From contig JANTQA010000033.1 in the NCBI GenBank assembly GCA_027625915.1, positions 6,386,001 through 6,450,000 on the forward strand: DNA of 64,000 nt, given 5' to 3'. A program made the position numbers and the translations under genes. This stretch comes from Anaeramoeba flamelloides. Its lineage: Eukaryota; Metamonada; Anaeramoebidae. Shown one piece after another: positions 1 to 13,900 of this stretch. The notes under the pieces are model-generated. The model was not told the DNA's origin, did no database searches, and saw only the letters and a list, made by a program, of their open reading frames with translations. How positions within the stretch are numbered: position 1 is the first letter of the stretch; every line of letters begins with the position of its first letter.

Positions 1-244
1 AACAGTTCCTCAAGAAGAAAAGTAAACAATTTTTTTTCATAATTTGTTTTAATTTTGAAGAGTGGTTGATGAAAAAACAAAAAGGAGAAAGTATACACAT
101 GTACGCTATGTGGATATTCTAATCGTGATATCATCAAAAGAAAAGTAAATAAAAATTACTTTTTTTTGTTTTCATTTTTTATTTTTAATCTTCTTTTTCA
201 TTATTATTATTTTCTTTTCTAAAAAAAAAAACATAATCTTTCAA
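1..244. other. 5' flank of the first gene
   Basis: No coding frame is supported here. The stretch is A+T-rich and becomes T-rich and then A-rich just before the start codon at 245, as seen ahead of other genes in this window. It probably holds the promoter and 5' leader of the dehydrogenase gene. It could also hold the tail of a gene beyond the left edge. Confidence 0.4.
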
Positions 245-1186
245 ATGTTGTTTCTTTTTGTATTTTTCATTTTACCCATGTTGTTGATGGTTGGACTCAA
301 CTTTTATCCAACAATTTATTTACATTTCCAAAAAGAGATCCAAAATGTAAAAAAACTGTATAACGTCGAATGGGCATTGGTCACCGGCTCGAGTACTGGC
401 ATTGGTAAAGAAATGGCCAAAATTTTGGTCGCACAAGGTGTCAATGTTGTCTTATTATCTAGCAACGAAGAAAGGCTAGAGCAATGTAAAAACGATCTCC
501 TTAAAATCAACACCGATGTCGAAATCAAAATTGTTGCCTTAGATCTGACCAAAGCTTTTGATCATGTCCAAAAGACAGTTGCCGAATCTACAAAGGACTT
601 ACCAATTTCCTTGGTTATCAACAATGCAGGCTATGCACTTAGTGGCAAATTCCAAGATTTGACTTCTGAAACATTGTCTTCACACATCAACTGCAACGTC
701 TCAAGCCATGTTGCGATCACACACCATTTTTACAAAATGTGGACCGAAAAGAAAGTGAAGGGATACTTTGTATTTACTGCCTCAATTGTCGGCTACCTCC
801 CATTCCCTAACCTTAACGAAGCTTATTCTGGCGCCAAAGGTTACCTTAGAATGTTTTCCAACACAATGTCCGCCAAGTCCAAAAAGGATGGCATCTCTTG
901 CTTAGTCATGCACCCAGGTCCAGTACACAACTCCAGATTCTTAAACAAAAGTGGCCATTTCAATGACGAAACACCAGCCAAATTCACATTCAGCCAAACA
1001 GCAGATGTTGTTGCCAAACACACAATCAATGCAATCGGTAAGTTTACTTCAGTTGAAAGCGGATGGTATGCCACCCTTGTCAAATTAATCAAAAACGTCA
1101 GTGGACTTAACTTTGTTTCTCTTGCCTTAAAGTTGACCCCAGATATTTTTACAGCACCAAAAGCTATTTCAAAAAAAAATAATTAA
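245..1186 (+). CDS. Short-chain dehydrogenase/reductase, HSD17B12 / 3-ketoacyl-CoA reductase-like
   Basis: This 313-residue protein is a classical SDR oxidoreductase. Residues 1-25 are strongly hydrophobic and would anchor it in a membrane, probably the ER. The Rossmann nucleotide-binding motif TGSSTGIG is at 47-54, NNAG at 126-129, the catalytic Ser at about 180, and the catalytic Tyr194 and Lys198 in YSGAK. An N-terminal anchor followed by this core is typical of 17-beta-hydroxysteroid dehydrogenase 12 and the 3-ketoacyl-CoA reductases, which carry out the NADPH-dependent reduction step of very-long-chain fatty acid elongation. The length matches that group. The substrate is inferred and could be another ketone or steroid. 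The first ATG is preferred because it keeps the anchor whole; in-frame Met codons at 12 and 15 would shorten it. The gene has no intron and ends in TAA. Confidence 0.85.
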   Translation: MLFLFVFFILPMLLMVGLNFYPTIYLHFQKEIQNVKKLYNVEWALVTGSSTGIGKEMAKILVAQGVNVVLLSSNEERLEQCKNDLLKINTDVEIKIVALDLTKAFDHVQKTVAESTKDLPISLVINNAGYALSGKFQDLTSETLSSHINCNVSSHVAITHHFYKMWTEKKVKGYFVFTASIVGYLPFPNLNEAYSGAKGYLRMFSNTMSAKSKKDGISCLVMHPGPVHNSRFLNKSGHFNDETPAKFTFSQTADVVAKHTINAIGKFTSVESGWYATLVKLIKNVSGLNFVSLALKLTPDIFTAPKAISKKNN

Positions 1187-1429
1187 TTCCTCTGCTTTTC
1201 TTTTTTATTTAGTAAGATAAGATCTTGTTGTAAAAAAAAAAATTTTTTTCTCTCCGATTAATTAATTTTTTTTTTTTTCTGAATTCAAAACAAAAGAAAG
1301 AAAAATAAATAAAAAAGAGTACCAAGAATAGTTTATGTATGTTATTTTATTTCTAGAATAATTGTGTATGGAACCAAAACTACAAGTTATTTCAAAATTT
1401 TGATTTTATTTTTTGTTTTATTTTTGGAA

Positions 1430-1740
1430 GAACCATAAACGCCGAAAGATGACCTGGTAAAGAGATTTAACTTTGAAGCAATTTTACCCATTAACGAACC
1501 AGAGAAATAAGTAATAAAATTCTATTGATACCAGAGTAACAATTAACCGGGTATGGTAATTACTTGTTTCTATTTGGGTTCGATACATTTCTTCTTTTTT
1601 GAAAAGGCCTTTCAATGAAGAAAACAAATTAGGATTGATACAAATCCAAAATGTTGTGTTTGAGGTTTAGTACACCAAAAGGATTTTACCACTATTAAAA
1701 GAAAACTTTGATCAGGTTGCTGCAAAGAAATTGTAATACT
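1430..1740 (+). pseudogene. Degenerate coding-like remnant, family unknown
   Basis: The base composition is less A+T-rich than the surroundings. Short plus-strand stretches read like ordinary protein, with charged and hydrophobic residues mixed, but no single frame stays open. I do not recognise the family. It could be a dead host gene or a transposon fragment; it could also be chance. Confidence 0.25.
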
Positions 1741-1951
1741 ACAGGATCTATGTTAAAAAGACAATTCTTAAATTAAAACAAAAAATACTTTAAATTTTGA
1801 AGTGAGTTATTCTCAAAAAATGAGAAAAATTAATATAACGAGGCTACAATTATTAATAGAACAAAACTGAGATCAAATACTTTTATAAAGAGCGTTATCT
1901 CAATTTTGAGCATTTTTGGATTTAGGTTTATTATTTTTATACAGTTAATAT

Positions 1952-2287
1952 AAAAAAAGTGTTGAATTTTTATGTTATGAAATTGTAAAAAGTAAAACAT
2001 TTTCCCAGTTTTCTTACTTAAAAAAGTGACAACTTTTTCAGAATTAATACTTTTTGAAAGTTTTTAGTTTTAATAAAGTAAGAACCTTTTTTCAGAATTA
2101 AAACCCTTTGAAGGTTTGATATTTTAATCAAGTGAGTATTCAAACTTTAAAAGTGAAACAGATATCCGGAAATCTAAAGAAAGGTACCCTTTTTTTCCAA
2201 TTTATATTACACTTTTTTAAAAGAAAAAATTCTCAAAAAAGTTTTACTTTTTGCAATTTCATAACATAAAAATTCAATACTTTTTTA
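1952..2287. repeat. Hairpin (MITE-like) element with ~77-bp inverted arms
   Basis: The left arm (1952-2028) and right arm (2210-2287) are inverted copies. Both contain TGAATTTTTATGTTATGAAA followed by TTG and AAAAAGTAAAAC, with few differences. The loop of about 180 bp holds two imperfect direct copies of a roughly 54-bp unit starting CAGAATTAA, at about 2039 and 2093. There is no coding capacity. The structure fits a non-autonomous foldback or MITE-type DNA element; flanking target duplications are not clear. Confidence 0.65.
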
Positions 2288-2385
2288 AAATTGTTGGAAT
2301 CTTAAAAAATTAATCAAGTTTGTTATTAGATTGTTGCGGACAGGTGTTAATTATCAGTTTCTCTATAACACATGTTTAATTATCA

Positions 2386-2412
2386 ATATATATATATATA
2401 TATATATATATT
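2386..2412. repeat. (TA)n microsatellite
   Basis: This is an uninterrupted TA dinucleotide run. Further runs in the window are at 3122-3141, 27332-27372 and 30485-30514. They are simple-sequence tracts with no sign of function. Confidence 0.9.
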
Positions 2413-4917
2413 AATTTCATAAGTTTCATAATCTAAATATTTTAATATTTTGCAAAACCAATATCGATCTAAAAATTTCAAAAAACTAGAAAAATCTCAA
2501 AAAAAATATAATACATAAACTCGAAACAAAGTAAGGGAAACTTTATCCACACACCCAATTCACAAATTTCAACTAAAAACCAATACTAGTCATATAATAT
2601 CAACAACTAAAAAAAGAGAATGCTAAGAATAATATTTAAAATAAAAAAAAAATAATATTTTTTTCTTATTATTTATTTTGATAATTAAACAATTTTATAA
2701 ATTATTGACATTTATTGTTACTTATCAATTTCCCAAGTAAAAAATTAAGTGAACTTACCATACCCAAGTTTTTTGTAACATCAATTCCGACCATAAAAAT
2801 AATACAATTTAGACCCGATCAACCTTATTGGAATTCAATATTGGACTGTATTGTATTAAATATGTATCAAAAGTATCCATGGCATGGATTGAGATATTTC
2901 AATTGATGACTCACGTCTTTTTAATATCAAATAATAAAATCACATATTGCTAATCCGTATTTTAAAAGCGTATTATAGCCCCCCCCCTTTTTTTTTTTTT
3001 CTATAAATTATCGCAATACATTTGATTATTTTTAGAGATCACTCAAGTAGTCTTGAATTATTTTTAATTTGGTATAATTTTTCAACAAAATTTAGAATTT
3101 TTTTTTTTTTTTTACCATTCAATATATATATATATATATATCACATTAATAATTCTACCCCTTTGATAGTGTTTTAAACCACATATTATCTATCAATCAT
3201 TTTTTAAATAGATTTATTGAGATAATATCAAGACAATGATAATTTTTCTTCAAAATTTCCGTATTAGGTATAATTATATTTTCATATCCAAGCCAATTCA
3301 TCAAAAAAAATCTTTTGATTTATTAATTCCTTGTTAAAACATATTTTCTTCATTAATATCATCCTGTTAAACAGATATTTATTTTCCTTTCCCCAAAGTT
3401 ATCAAGAATTTTAATCATAAATTCCAACACTTTCAAAAATTTTGATATTATTGTAAACTAAATCATTCAACTAAGGAGCTTTTAAATGTAATAAGATAAA
3501 AAAAAATTAAAGACTTGTTTAGTGATTTTTAATTCTTTATAGAAAACAGCCCATGAATTAAAATGTAAAAATTGAATTATTAATGGTTTATGATTTTAAA
3601 AAAGTATCTTATCTTGGAAGTTCAGCTGGATACTAAGACATGTCCCGTGATTTAAGTTTGTATTATACTAAAAAAATTATTTAAAAGAAAAATATAGCTG
3701 TTTTGACAAAATTGAATAAATAATCCTATTTTTAATGAAATATTGTTATGAACATTGGTGATAGATATTAAACTTTGAGAATTCTTTAAAAGTAATTAGT
3801 ATTGAAAATTCCTTGATTTTACCAAATCAAATACTTACTAACCTTATTGTGAATGTATAACGAGTAATCCTCAAAACTTAAATCCTACTAAAAAACATTT
3901 TTCAAAATTTAGTTTGTCATAAATATACTTTGAAAAATATCATAATTCGATCAAAAATTTACATTTTACCATTTTTTGATATTAAAATTTTTCTTTAATT
4001 TTTTTCTTTGATCATTTTTCATATTTAACAAGCACATCATAAAAATTCAAACAACAAAATAAAAAAATTAATCATTTATTCGACGATGAAAGAAAAGTTT
4101 TTTTAATTTTTACTATATTTTTTATTGCCTTTATTTTAACTTTTGAAAAAGTTCTCATTTTCTTTAAAATTCTATGAAAGGATTGATTAGAAAATGTTTC
4201 GAACCCATGTTAATAATTGTTATTATTCAAGTTTAAATTATATAAGTATTGTTATTTTTTTCCAAATCTAAAGATCCCTCATGAACTCCCTCCCAGTTTT
4301 TGTTACTTCTGTATTCAACAAAAAGTTAGAACCTAAAAAATCAATCATTTTACTTTTTTCTCTATAAAATATAACTTTGTCTAAACTAATCATGGGAAAA
4401 TGAAAATAGAACTATACAACTATTTCTCTATTTAAAAATATTAAGACCTTTAGAATTCAAATATTTAATCATCCAAAAAATCACTTATCAAAATAGAAAA
4501 ATATTTCATCTTACTAATCAAGATTTTATCACTTTTTATGTTCTTTGTGAATAGCCTAAAGGTAGTGAAACAAAAAATTATACTTTTACTCCTGACTTTT
4601 AATAAAAGAACTTTTAATTTGGAAATTAATACCCTTAAAAACGAAGATACAAAATTTTTTCAAAAAAAAATTATGCAATTCTTCTGAATAAATAATTTTT
4701 ATTCCATCACCCTTAACTGTAAAATATCTTAGAACAATTAAATATGAGATGAAACAAAAACCAAAATTCCAAAAAAACCAAAGATCATTTTGAGTTGATT
4801 ACGTATTATTTTTTTACAAAATTCTATCTTTATTTTTTTTTTATTTTTTTTTTTTTTTATTGTTTTTTTGTAATTTTCTAATCTTACAAAAAATATCGAC
4901 GCACTGCAACCAAAAAG

Positions 4918-7900
4918 ATGACAACTTTACGTTCAATCTTAAATCAATTGTTTGATCCCAAAACAACAATTGAAACCTTAAACAAATATAGAAAAGACAT
5001 TGTACATTTCTTGGTGTACTTTATAGACGAGCAAAAAAAACTAACATTTAATTTAGACAAACACCAAGAAATCTGTGCATCCTTATCATTAATATTAAAA
5101 GAAGCACCATACTCATTACCATATATTTTGGGATACTTTAACACAAGCCATTCGATCTTTGAGAGGGTATACCGAAGCAGGCGACTCAAGAAAATAACAA
5201 TGATCCACGTTGAACAACTTGCTTTTTTGGTGATTAATTTATTGAAAAGTGACAGACTCCAATTTATTCAGCAATGGAATTGGTCCCCACTGTTCAAATT
5301 ATTGTCATTCCAAAACAACAATTCGAAAAAATTACTTTTAGAAGCAATTTTTGAATTGGTGAATATCGGAGAACCAACCCGAATTCAAATTTACAAATCA
5401 CTCTTAAATTTGGAACAAAAAGATCTGTTATATTTAGATGACGAACCAAACCGAAATAGTAATTCGAATAATAATTTCATGAACAAAAACAATTTATTAA
5501 AATTCAATGAAGACGATTTCCCAGAGAGCATCACGAAGAAATTAATAAACCTTGAAGGTGTTATTCTTTCAAAAAAGGAATTGGGCGAAGAAGAAGCAGA
5601 AGACGAGGAAAAGGAGCAAGAAAAATTACCAAAAAAAAGGACAGAGAAACATAATCAAAAAAAAGAAAAAGAAACGGAAACGGAAACAGAAAAGGAAAAG
5701 AAAAAGAAACAATACTTGGTCTTTACCAACCAAATCAAAAACAGTTTGTCACAATTGGCCTTAAGCTTATCTCAGCGAAGCTCAATTTTGATTGAGGGAC
5801 CAACTGGTGTTGGTAAGACAACGTTGATCTGTGGATTAGCCAAATTGATTGGAAGAAAGATTTTAAGAATAAGTATTGCCGATCGAACGGATTGCAAAGA
5901 TTTATTGGGAGCCTATGTTTGCACAGAAGTCCCTGGTGAATTCCAATGGCGACCTGGTCCCTTGACACGAGCGGTCAAATTAGGATATTGGGTCTTATTT
6001 GAAGACATTGATTTGGCCTCCCCCGAGGTGCTCTCTGTGCTTGTCCCTGTCTTGGAATCAAGAAAGCTATTTTTGCCAGGAAGAGGCGAAGTAATTTTGG
6101 CACACCCAGATTTCCACTTGTTTGGAGAAATCACTTTAATTGAAGGCGATCAATACAATTCCTTACATAGGAACCATTCAATTTCCATGGGCTCCAATTT
6201 CTTTTTGGGCGGCATTTGGAATAGGATCATTTTAAACCCCCTAAACGACAAGGAACTACGTGAAATCATCACCAACAAGTATCCATTGCTCAGCGAATTA
6301 ATCAACCCAATCTTGAAAACTTATTATGAAATGAAGTCGGTATTAAAAAGAGAGTCTCTGAGCTTAAGAGATCTGTTAAAATTTTGTTTGAGGGTAAACA
6401 AATTAATTAAAAGCAATAGCGAGACATCTAAAAACAAGAAGCAAAAAAGGACGACAAAAAAAAACCAGAACAAGAAAGAACAACAACAACAAGAAGTAAA
6501 GCAAAAAAAGAATTTAGCAAAATTGAATTTAGAAAATAGAGAAAATATTGTTGTTTCTGGGATCCTATGCTTTTGCTCAAGAATTAGAAGAAACAACCCC
6601 CAAAATATAAAACTATATTTGGAAGCAAGCAAAACGCTGTCGGACATTTGGCAAATCAGCGAAGAACAATTGGAATATTTATTGAAGCTAAGAAAGCCAA
6701 TTTTAAAAATTAAGAAGGACTATTTAGAAATCGGGAAGGAAATTTTCTTTCGGGACGCCAAACAAAAGTTTTTATACCAAAACAGTTCTCAAATCTTTTC
6801 CCATACGGGTCACTCTTTAAAACTCATGGAACAAATTATCAGTTGCTTTTCCAATTCAGAGCCACCACTATTAGTAGGGGAAACGGGAACTGGGAAAACC
6901 AGTATAATTCAATATTTGGCAAATCTCACATACAACAAATTGGTTGTACAGAACATGTCGCAACAGACGGACAGTTCTGATTTATTGGGCGGCTTTAAGC
7001 CGGTCGACATTCGGTTATTGTGCACGCCATTAAAGCAAACCTTTGAAAAATTATTTATCAAAACGTTTTCTGAAAAGTCCAACCAATCATTTCTCAGTTA
7101 CTTTTCAAAGCAATTTGCCAAGAAAAATTGGCAGACGGTCATGAAATGCTTTAATTTAACAATTAAAAACGTCCATAAGAACAACAAATTGGAACCCAAA
7201 TTAAGGAAAAAATGGAAGAAATTCGAGAGCCAAGTTGACAAATTTAGCATTCAAAACGAGATGGTCAAAAACAATTTTGCCTTTACCTATGTGCCTGGTG
7301 CACTGATCACTGCATTGCGCGAGGGCCATTGGTTACTCCTCGACGAATTAAATTTGGCAACAACTTCCACTTTAGAGACACTGGCTTCTGTTTTGGATTC
7401 GGATCGACAAATTATTGATTTTGGCGAGCCAGGACTAAAGCCTATTAAAAGACACCCCAATTTTAAATTGTTTGCGTGTATGAACCCACCAACGGACATT
7501 GGTAAAAAGGATTTACCAAAAAATTTGCGATCATATTTTACAGAAATTTATGTCGAAGACATCAATAATAGAGACGATCTTTCAATAATCATTTCGGGCT
7601 ATTTGAATAATTTAATACCAAACCCACCAATAAACAATATCGTAAGCTTTTATTTGAATGTCATCAAACTATCGGAAGAGAGGAAATTAATCACCAGCGG
7701 CAGGCAGAAGGTTCACTATTCCCTAAGAACATTAACAAGGTCCTTGGAATTTGTGAGAATTGCATTACCGATTTATGGATTTAACCGTTCCTTATTTGAA
7801 GGTATTTGTATGACCTTTTTAACACAGTTGACAAGCAATTCAATCAAGCTCATAGAAAAGGAAATCATCAAATGGCTGTTGAAAAACATTAACACCAACA

Positions 7901-10900
7901 AATTTTTAATACCACCTCCAAGACCTAATTCAAATGAGGATGAGAATGGTAATGAGAACAATAGAAATAGAAATAAAAATAGGAATAATAATAATAATAA
8001 TAGAAACAAAAATAAAAGCAATAATAGAGATAACAATAAAAAGTCGTTGCAAAAAACTTATCAATTATTTGAATATTTTTGGATTGAAACTGGTAATGAA
8101 AAGGTTATCAAAAACGACAAATATATCATTACACCATCGATTTCCGCACATTTAAAAAACTTGGCTCGAGTAGTGTTAACGAAAAAATATCCCATTTTAT
8201 TACAGGGACCCACCTCATCAGGAAAGACTTCGATGATCGAATATCTAGCACAAATAACAGGCCACAAATTTGTGAGGATCAATAATCATGAGCACACAGA
8301 CATTTCAGAATATTTAGGCTCACATGTTTCCGACGAACAGGGTAAATTTATTTTCCGTGACGGTATTTTGGTTGAAGCAGTTAAAAACGGGTGGTGGATT
8401 GTCTTGGATGAATTAAATTTAGCACCAACAGAAGTTTTGGAGGCACTAAATAGATTACTTGACGACAACAGAGAATTGTTTATCCCCGAAACACAAGAAA
8501 TTATCAAGCCACACCCACATTTCATGCTATTTGCCACTCAAAACCCACCGGGTATCTATGGTGGAAGAAAAATCTTATCGAGAGCATTTAGAAATCGTTT
8601 TTTGGAATTGCACATCGACGATATACCAGAAAAGGAATTAAACACCATTTTAAAAAAGCGATGCAAAATCCCCAAAAGCTTTTCCACAAAATTAGTCATG
8701 ATCATGTCCGAATTAAGAAGAAAAAGATTAAGTTCAAGGGTATTTGCCGGGAAGCATGTTTTCATTACCCCCAGAGATTTGTTTAAATGGGCAGACCGAA
8801 AACCAGGAACTTATAAAGAATTAGCAGAAATTGGATATATAATTTTAGCAGAAAGATTAAGGAAAAATAAGGAAAAGGAAATTGTGAAAAGCACAATCGA
8901 AAAAATTTTAAAAGTCAAAATTGACATCAACCAAATGTACAATTGCGTAGATAATAAGGAATTTTCCAATTTAGAGTCAATCGTAAAAAGTTGTAAGAAT
9001 AGTGAATTAAATAAAATTGTTTGGACCAAAAGTATGAAAAGGTTATTTGTAATAATAAATAATTGTTTAAAATTTTCCGAGCCTGTTTTATTAGTTGGAG
9101 AAACTGGTTCTGGCAAAACAACAATTTGTCAATTGTTTTCCTTATTATTAAAGCAAAGACTGCGAATACTTAATTGTCATATGCACACAGAAACAGCTGA
9201 TTTCATTGGTGGAATGAGGCCAATCCGTTCGAAAGATGTAACTATAAAAGAATTAAAGAAGAACTTTAAAGATTTTTTCCATAATTTGGAAAACGAAATT
9301 GATAATGAAATTAATAAATTAACAAATATTGTTATTGAGATTGACAACGAGATAAATGACGAAAACGAAGAAGGTGATAATGAAAAAGAACAAGTAGAAG
9401 AAGAAGACAAAATTGAGAGTGAAAACAAACAAGAAGAAGAAAAAGAAGAAGAAGAAGAAGAAGAAGAAGAACAACAACAACAGCAGCAGCAACAACAACA
9501 ACAACAACAAAAAGAAGAAAATAAGATCAAAAAGGAAGAAATTCTGAAAAATATTGAGCAATTGAAAAAAGATTCAAAAATTATTAACAAACTTGTCATT
9601 GAAAGCAATTTGAAAATTTTGATTAACAATTATCAAAAAATAATAAAACAAAATAAAAACAAGAATAATGTGTTTAACATTTTTATTAAGAATAACATCC
9701 AAACCATCAATGTAATTAATAAGCAAATAAACGAATATAAGGCACTCTTCACTTGGTATGATGGACCATTGGTTAAGGCAATGAAGGAAGGTGATTTATT
9801 TTTAATTGATGAAATCAGTTTAGCAGAGGATTCTGTCTTGGAAAGATTGAACAGTATTTTAGATCCTAACAGAACAATCCTATTGGCAGAAAAGATTACT
9901 GAAACTGAGGAAGTGACTGCAAATGAAGCTTTTCGAATATTGGCAACTCAAAATCCAGGAGGAGATTTTGGTAAAAGAGAATTAAGTCCAGCCCTAAGAA
10001 ATCGATTTACTGAGATTTATGTACCAACAGTAGTCGACAAAGAAGATTTAATTCAAATAATTTCTGAACGATTTGAAAACAAGGAATTATTAAAATATTC
10101 AGATTTGATCTTGAAATTTTTTGATTGGTTTGAAAAGACATTATCTTTTTTAAAAATTACAATTTCACTAAGAGAGATTTTAAGTTGGGTAAAGTTTATG
10201 AATCATTTTAAAAAATCCACAAAAATCAATTCAGATTTGTGTTTCCTACATGCAGGTTCAATGGTAATTATTGACTCAATACCAAAGAAGGAGGTACAAA
10301 TGAAATGCTATTCCTTTTTAATTAAGGAATGCTTAAATAACAAAATCCAAATAGATGAATTTATCAAATTGGATTTACAAATTGAGAATAAAGATAATCA
10401 CTTTGGAATCCAACCGTTCATGATTAAAAAGGGAGACTTTTTAGAAAAGGAATTGAATTTCAATTTAAATAACAAATTTATTTTGGAAACACCAACAACG
10501 CTAAAAAATATTTTAAGAATTTTAAGAGCATTGCAATTACCAAAAAAGCCAATTTTGTTAGAAGGTGACCCCGGAGTGGGCAAAACGTCGATCATCATGG
10601 CACTGGCAAAGGAAACAAACCATCCATTTATTAGAATCAATTTGTCCGAACAAACAGATATGATGGATTTAATCGGTACAGATTTACCAGTGGAAAATGG
10701 TGAAAGTGGCGAAATGCAATGGAGAGATGGACTATTTTTGCATGCCATTAAGCAGGGATATTGGGTAATTTTGGATGAATTGAATTTAGCTAGCCAATCA
10801 GTATTGGAAGGTTTGAATGCAGTTTTAGATCATCGATCTGAGATTTATATCCCAGAATTAGACAAGACATTCTATTGTACAAAGCAATTTAGAATTTTTG

Positions 10901-13900
10901 GTTGTCAAAACCCCTTGAATCAAGGTAGTGGTAGAAAGGGTTTGCCACAATCATTTTTAAATAGATTTACAAGAGTATATATCGATAGATTTAAATCAAA
11001 GGATTTCAAAATTATCTCCAAAAAAATGTATCCGCAAATAAATACCAATGTTTTGAATAATTTGATAACCTTTAATAAAAACATTAATAATTTGATTTTT
11101 AAAGAATATAAATTAGGTAGAAAAGGCGGGCCATGGGAATTCAATTTAAGAGATATTTTAAGATTATGCCAATTAATTAAATCTCAGCATACACTATTTT
11201 CTCAAAAATTTAATAACAATAATGATGATGATGATGTTGAGATTAATCAAGAGAATGAGAAGAATGAAAATGAGAATGAAAGTGATGAAATAATTGATCC
11301 AAAATTATTTATTCCTATGATTTATAACCAAAGATTCCGAACAGAAAATGATCAATTGATTATTAACAAATTATTTAACAACATCTTTCATAAAAATTTA
11401 AATCCAAATAAAAATAATTATTATCAAATCACACCAAATTACATCCAATTTGGAAATTCCATATTAAAAAGGAATACAACATGCGGTACTAACATTGATT
11501 TCAATTTCCCATTAATAATCTTGAGAAAATATTTGACATATCTGGAATCAATCAGTCAGGGTATTAATCAAAATTGGCCAATTTTATTAGCCGGTTCAAC
11601 TGGGACCTCAAAAACATCATTGATTAGATTATTAGCAAAATTAACGGGCAATAATTTGATTGAATTTTCCATGAACCACTCTGTAGATACAATGGAATTA
11701 TTAGGAGGCTTTGAACAAATTGATTTGAATAGACACAAGCAAAAAATTTTGATTAGTTTAAAAGTCATTATAGAAAAAATTACAAAAATCCTTTTATTAA
11801 GAAGCACTGACTTTTCGGTATTAATTAGAATATTTAATAATTGGTATTTATTAATTTCGATAATTAATTTGAAAAATTCCACCAAATTTAGTCAGCAAGA
11901 ATATAACTTTTTGATTCAATTAATTAATTTATTAGATTCAGTCAAGAAATTACCCAACAATAATGCTATAAACCAAAAGTTACAAAGAATTTTAAAAAAA
12001 ATCAAATGGATCCAATCCATTGACAGCAAAGGTAAATTTGAATGGGTTAATGGCTTATTGATTGAAGCGTTGGAAAACGGATCTTGGTTTGTAATAGAAA
12101 ATGTCAATTTTTGTAACCCCACTGTACTTGATCGTTTAAATCCTTTAATGGAAAGAGGCGGTTCCTTAATCATGACCGAAAGGGGAATGAAAAATGGGGA
12201 AATTGAAATTATTAAGCCACATCCCAATTTTAGAATGTTTTATACAATGAATCCTCAAAATGGAGAAATCTCGAGAGCAATGAGAAATCGATGTCTTGAA
12301 TTATTTATACCCGATAACTTAATTGATGATAATGATTTATTTTCTATTATCCAATCAAATAAGAATAACAGATTAAAAATTCATGAAATAGAAAATATTA
12401 TTCAATTCCATCAAAGTTTGTTAAAATTTAATTCCTTAGAAAAATCAAATATTTGGAATTTAATCAAACTAAGCTCTTTAATTAATGAAAAAAAATCAAG
12501 AGACATAAAATTATCGGAAAATTTTGAAGAAGAAATCTTCCATTCATATTCCTTAAAATTGAAAAAATTAAATGAACAAAATGAAATAATTGATCTAATT
12601 AATAATAATAACAATGGAAAAAATTTGGAAGGCGATCAAATTAAAGAAAATGAGAAAGTTACTGGAGAGAATAACGATGGCGAATCAAAAACAGACTTGA
12701 TTGATTCAATATTAAACAATATAAAACCGCCATTGGTCACACTGTATGATTGGTGGAAGGATTCTAGCAATTCAACTTTTAACGTGCAATCCAATTTATT
12801 CAAAAGCTTGATGAATAATAAATTAAATATTGAGAACATAAATTTGATGAAAAAATTTGCATCATTTTATATTCTTGAAACGATCACTCCAAATAATATT
12901 AACAAAAGATTGGATTGGTTCAAAAAAAACAAGTTGAAATCATTAAAAGAAATCTTAAAAACAATAATTAATAACAGTTTGATGGAAAAAATCTTGAATA
13001 TTAGATCTAATACATTCCAAATAGATAACGATAATGAATTAATTAATTTGAGAATAAATAAGCCCTTATGGAAATTAATTAAAAAAAGAAACCAAAATAA
13101 AGAAATAAATGATATGTACATAAAATCATTTCAATTGTTAGAACAATTGATAAACTTTTTAAATCTAAGCTTTACTGAAAAGCAATATTTGAAAGACAAC
13201 CAAAATAAAAAATTGAATTGGAATAAAAAATCTTGCTTATTGAAAAGTAATGACTATTACCAAAAAAAAATAGATGCAGAAATTTTGAGTCATCCAGTAT
13301 TAACAATCATAATTCCATTTTCGAAATTATTTGATAATTTCTTTTTACAGAATTATGATTACAATTTGGATAAAATAGATGAATTGGAAACACTCTTGAT
13401 TGAAAGGAATCAATTATTTTTACATTTGAAAAAAAATAATAATTTCAATTCTCAAGAATTTTTATCAAATTGGAAAAGTTTTTTAAAGGCTTTAAATAAT
13501 TTTATTGGCTTTGACAATATTAATAAGAAATTAAAAGATACAATTACAAAGATTTCTAATTTTTTTAATTTTAATTTAGATAATCAAAAATTCCAATATT
13601 ATTATAAATTTGGTGGCAAGCCACAATTGATTAGATTTAAAAAAATTAAAATAATTATTTCAAATATCCTGAATAGCATTGGTAAAATAAAATCCTTCAA
13701 TGATTATCAAATGGTTTTACAAAGTTTGTCTACACTAAATTGGTTAAATTACTATGGTATTGAAAAACCTGAAAATCAATCATTGTTAGATACAATGGAG
13801 TTAATACCTGGTAAAATTGGAACAACAGACAATGATAATAATAATACTAGTGGTATTAATTATGAAGAATTGATCAAAAAAAATGAAAATGTGAATAACA

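Larger units (their letters stand above)
1187..4917. other. 3.7-kb spacer with repeats, no intact gene
   Basis: I see no supported gene. The spacer holds a decayed coding-like patch near 1430-1740, an inverted repeat at 1952-2287, TA microsatellites at 2386-2412 and 3122-3141, and a C9-T13 tract at 2979-3000. A 63-codon frame at 2715-2906 has no recognisable domain and sits in random-looking sequence. The last 100 bases before 4918 are T-rich and then A-rich, and probably include the midasin leader. Confidence 0.5.

Noticed and set aside
1540-1590. tRNA-like stretch with GGGTTCGATAC
   Set aside because: No acceptor stem or anticodon arm could be formed around it. No other tRNA candidate was seen.
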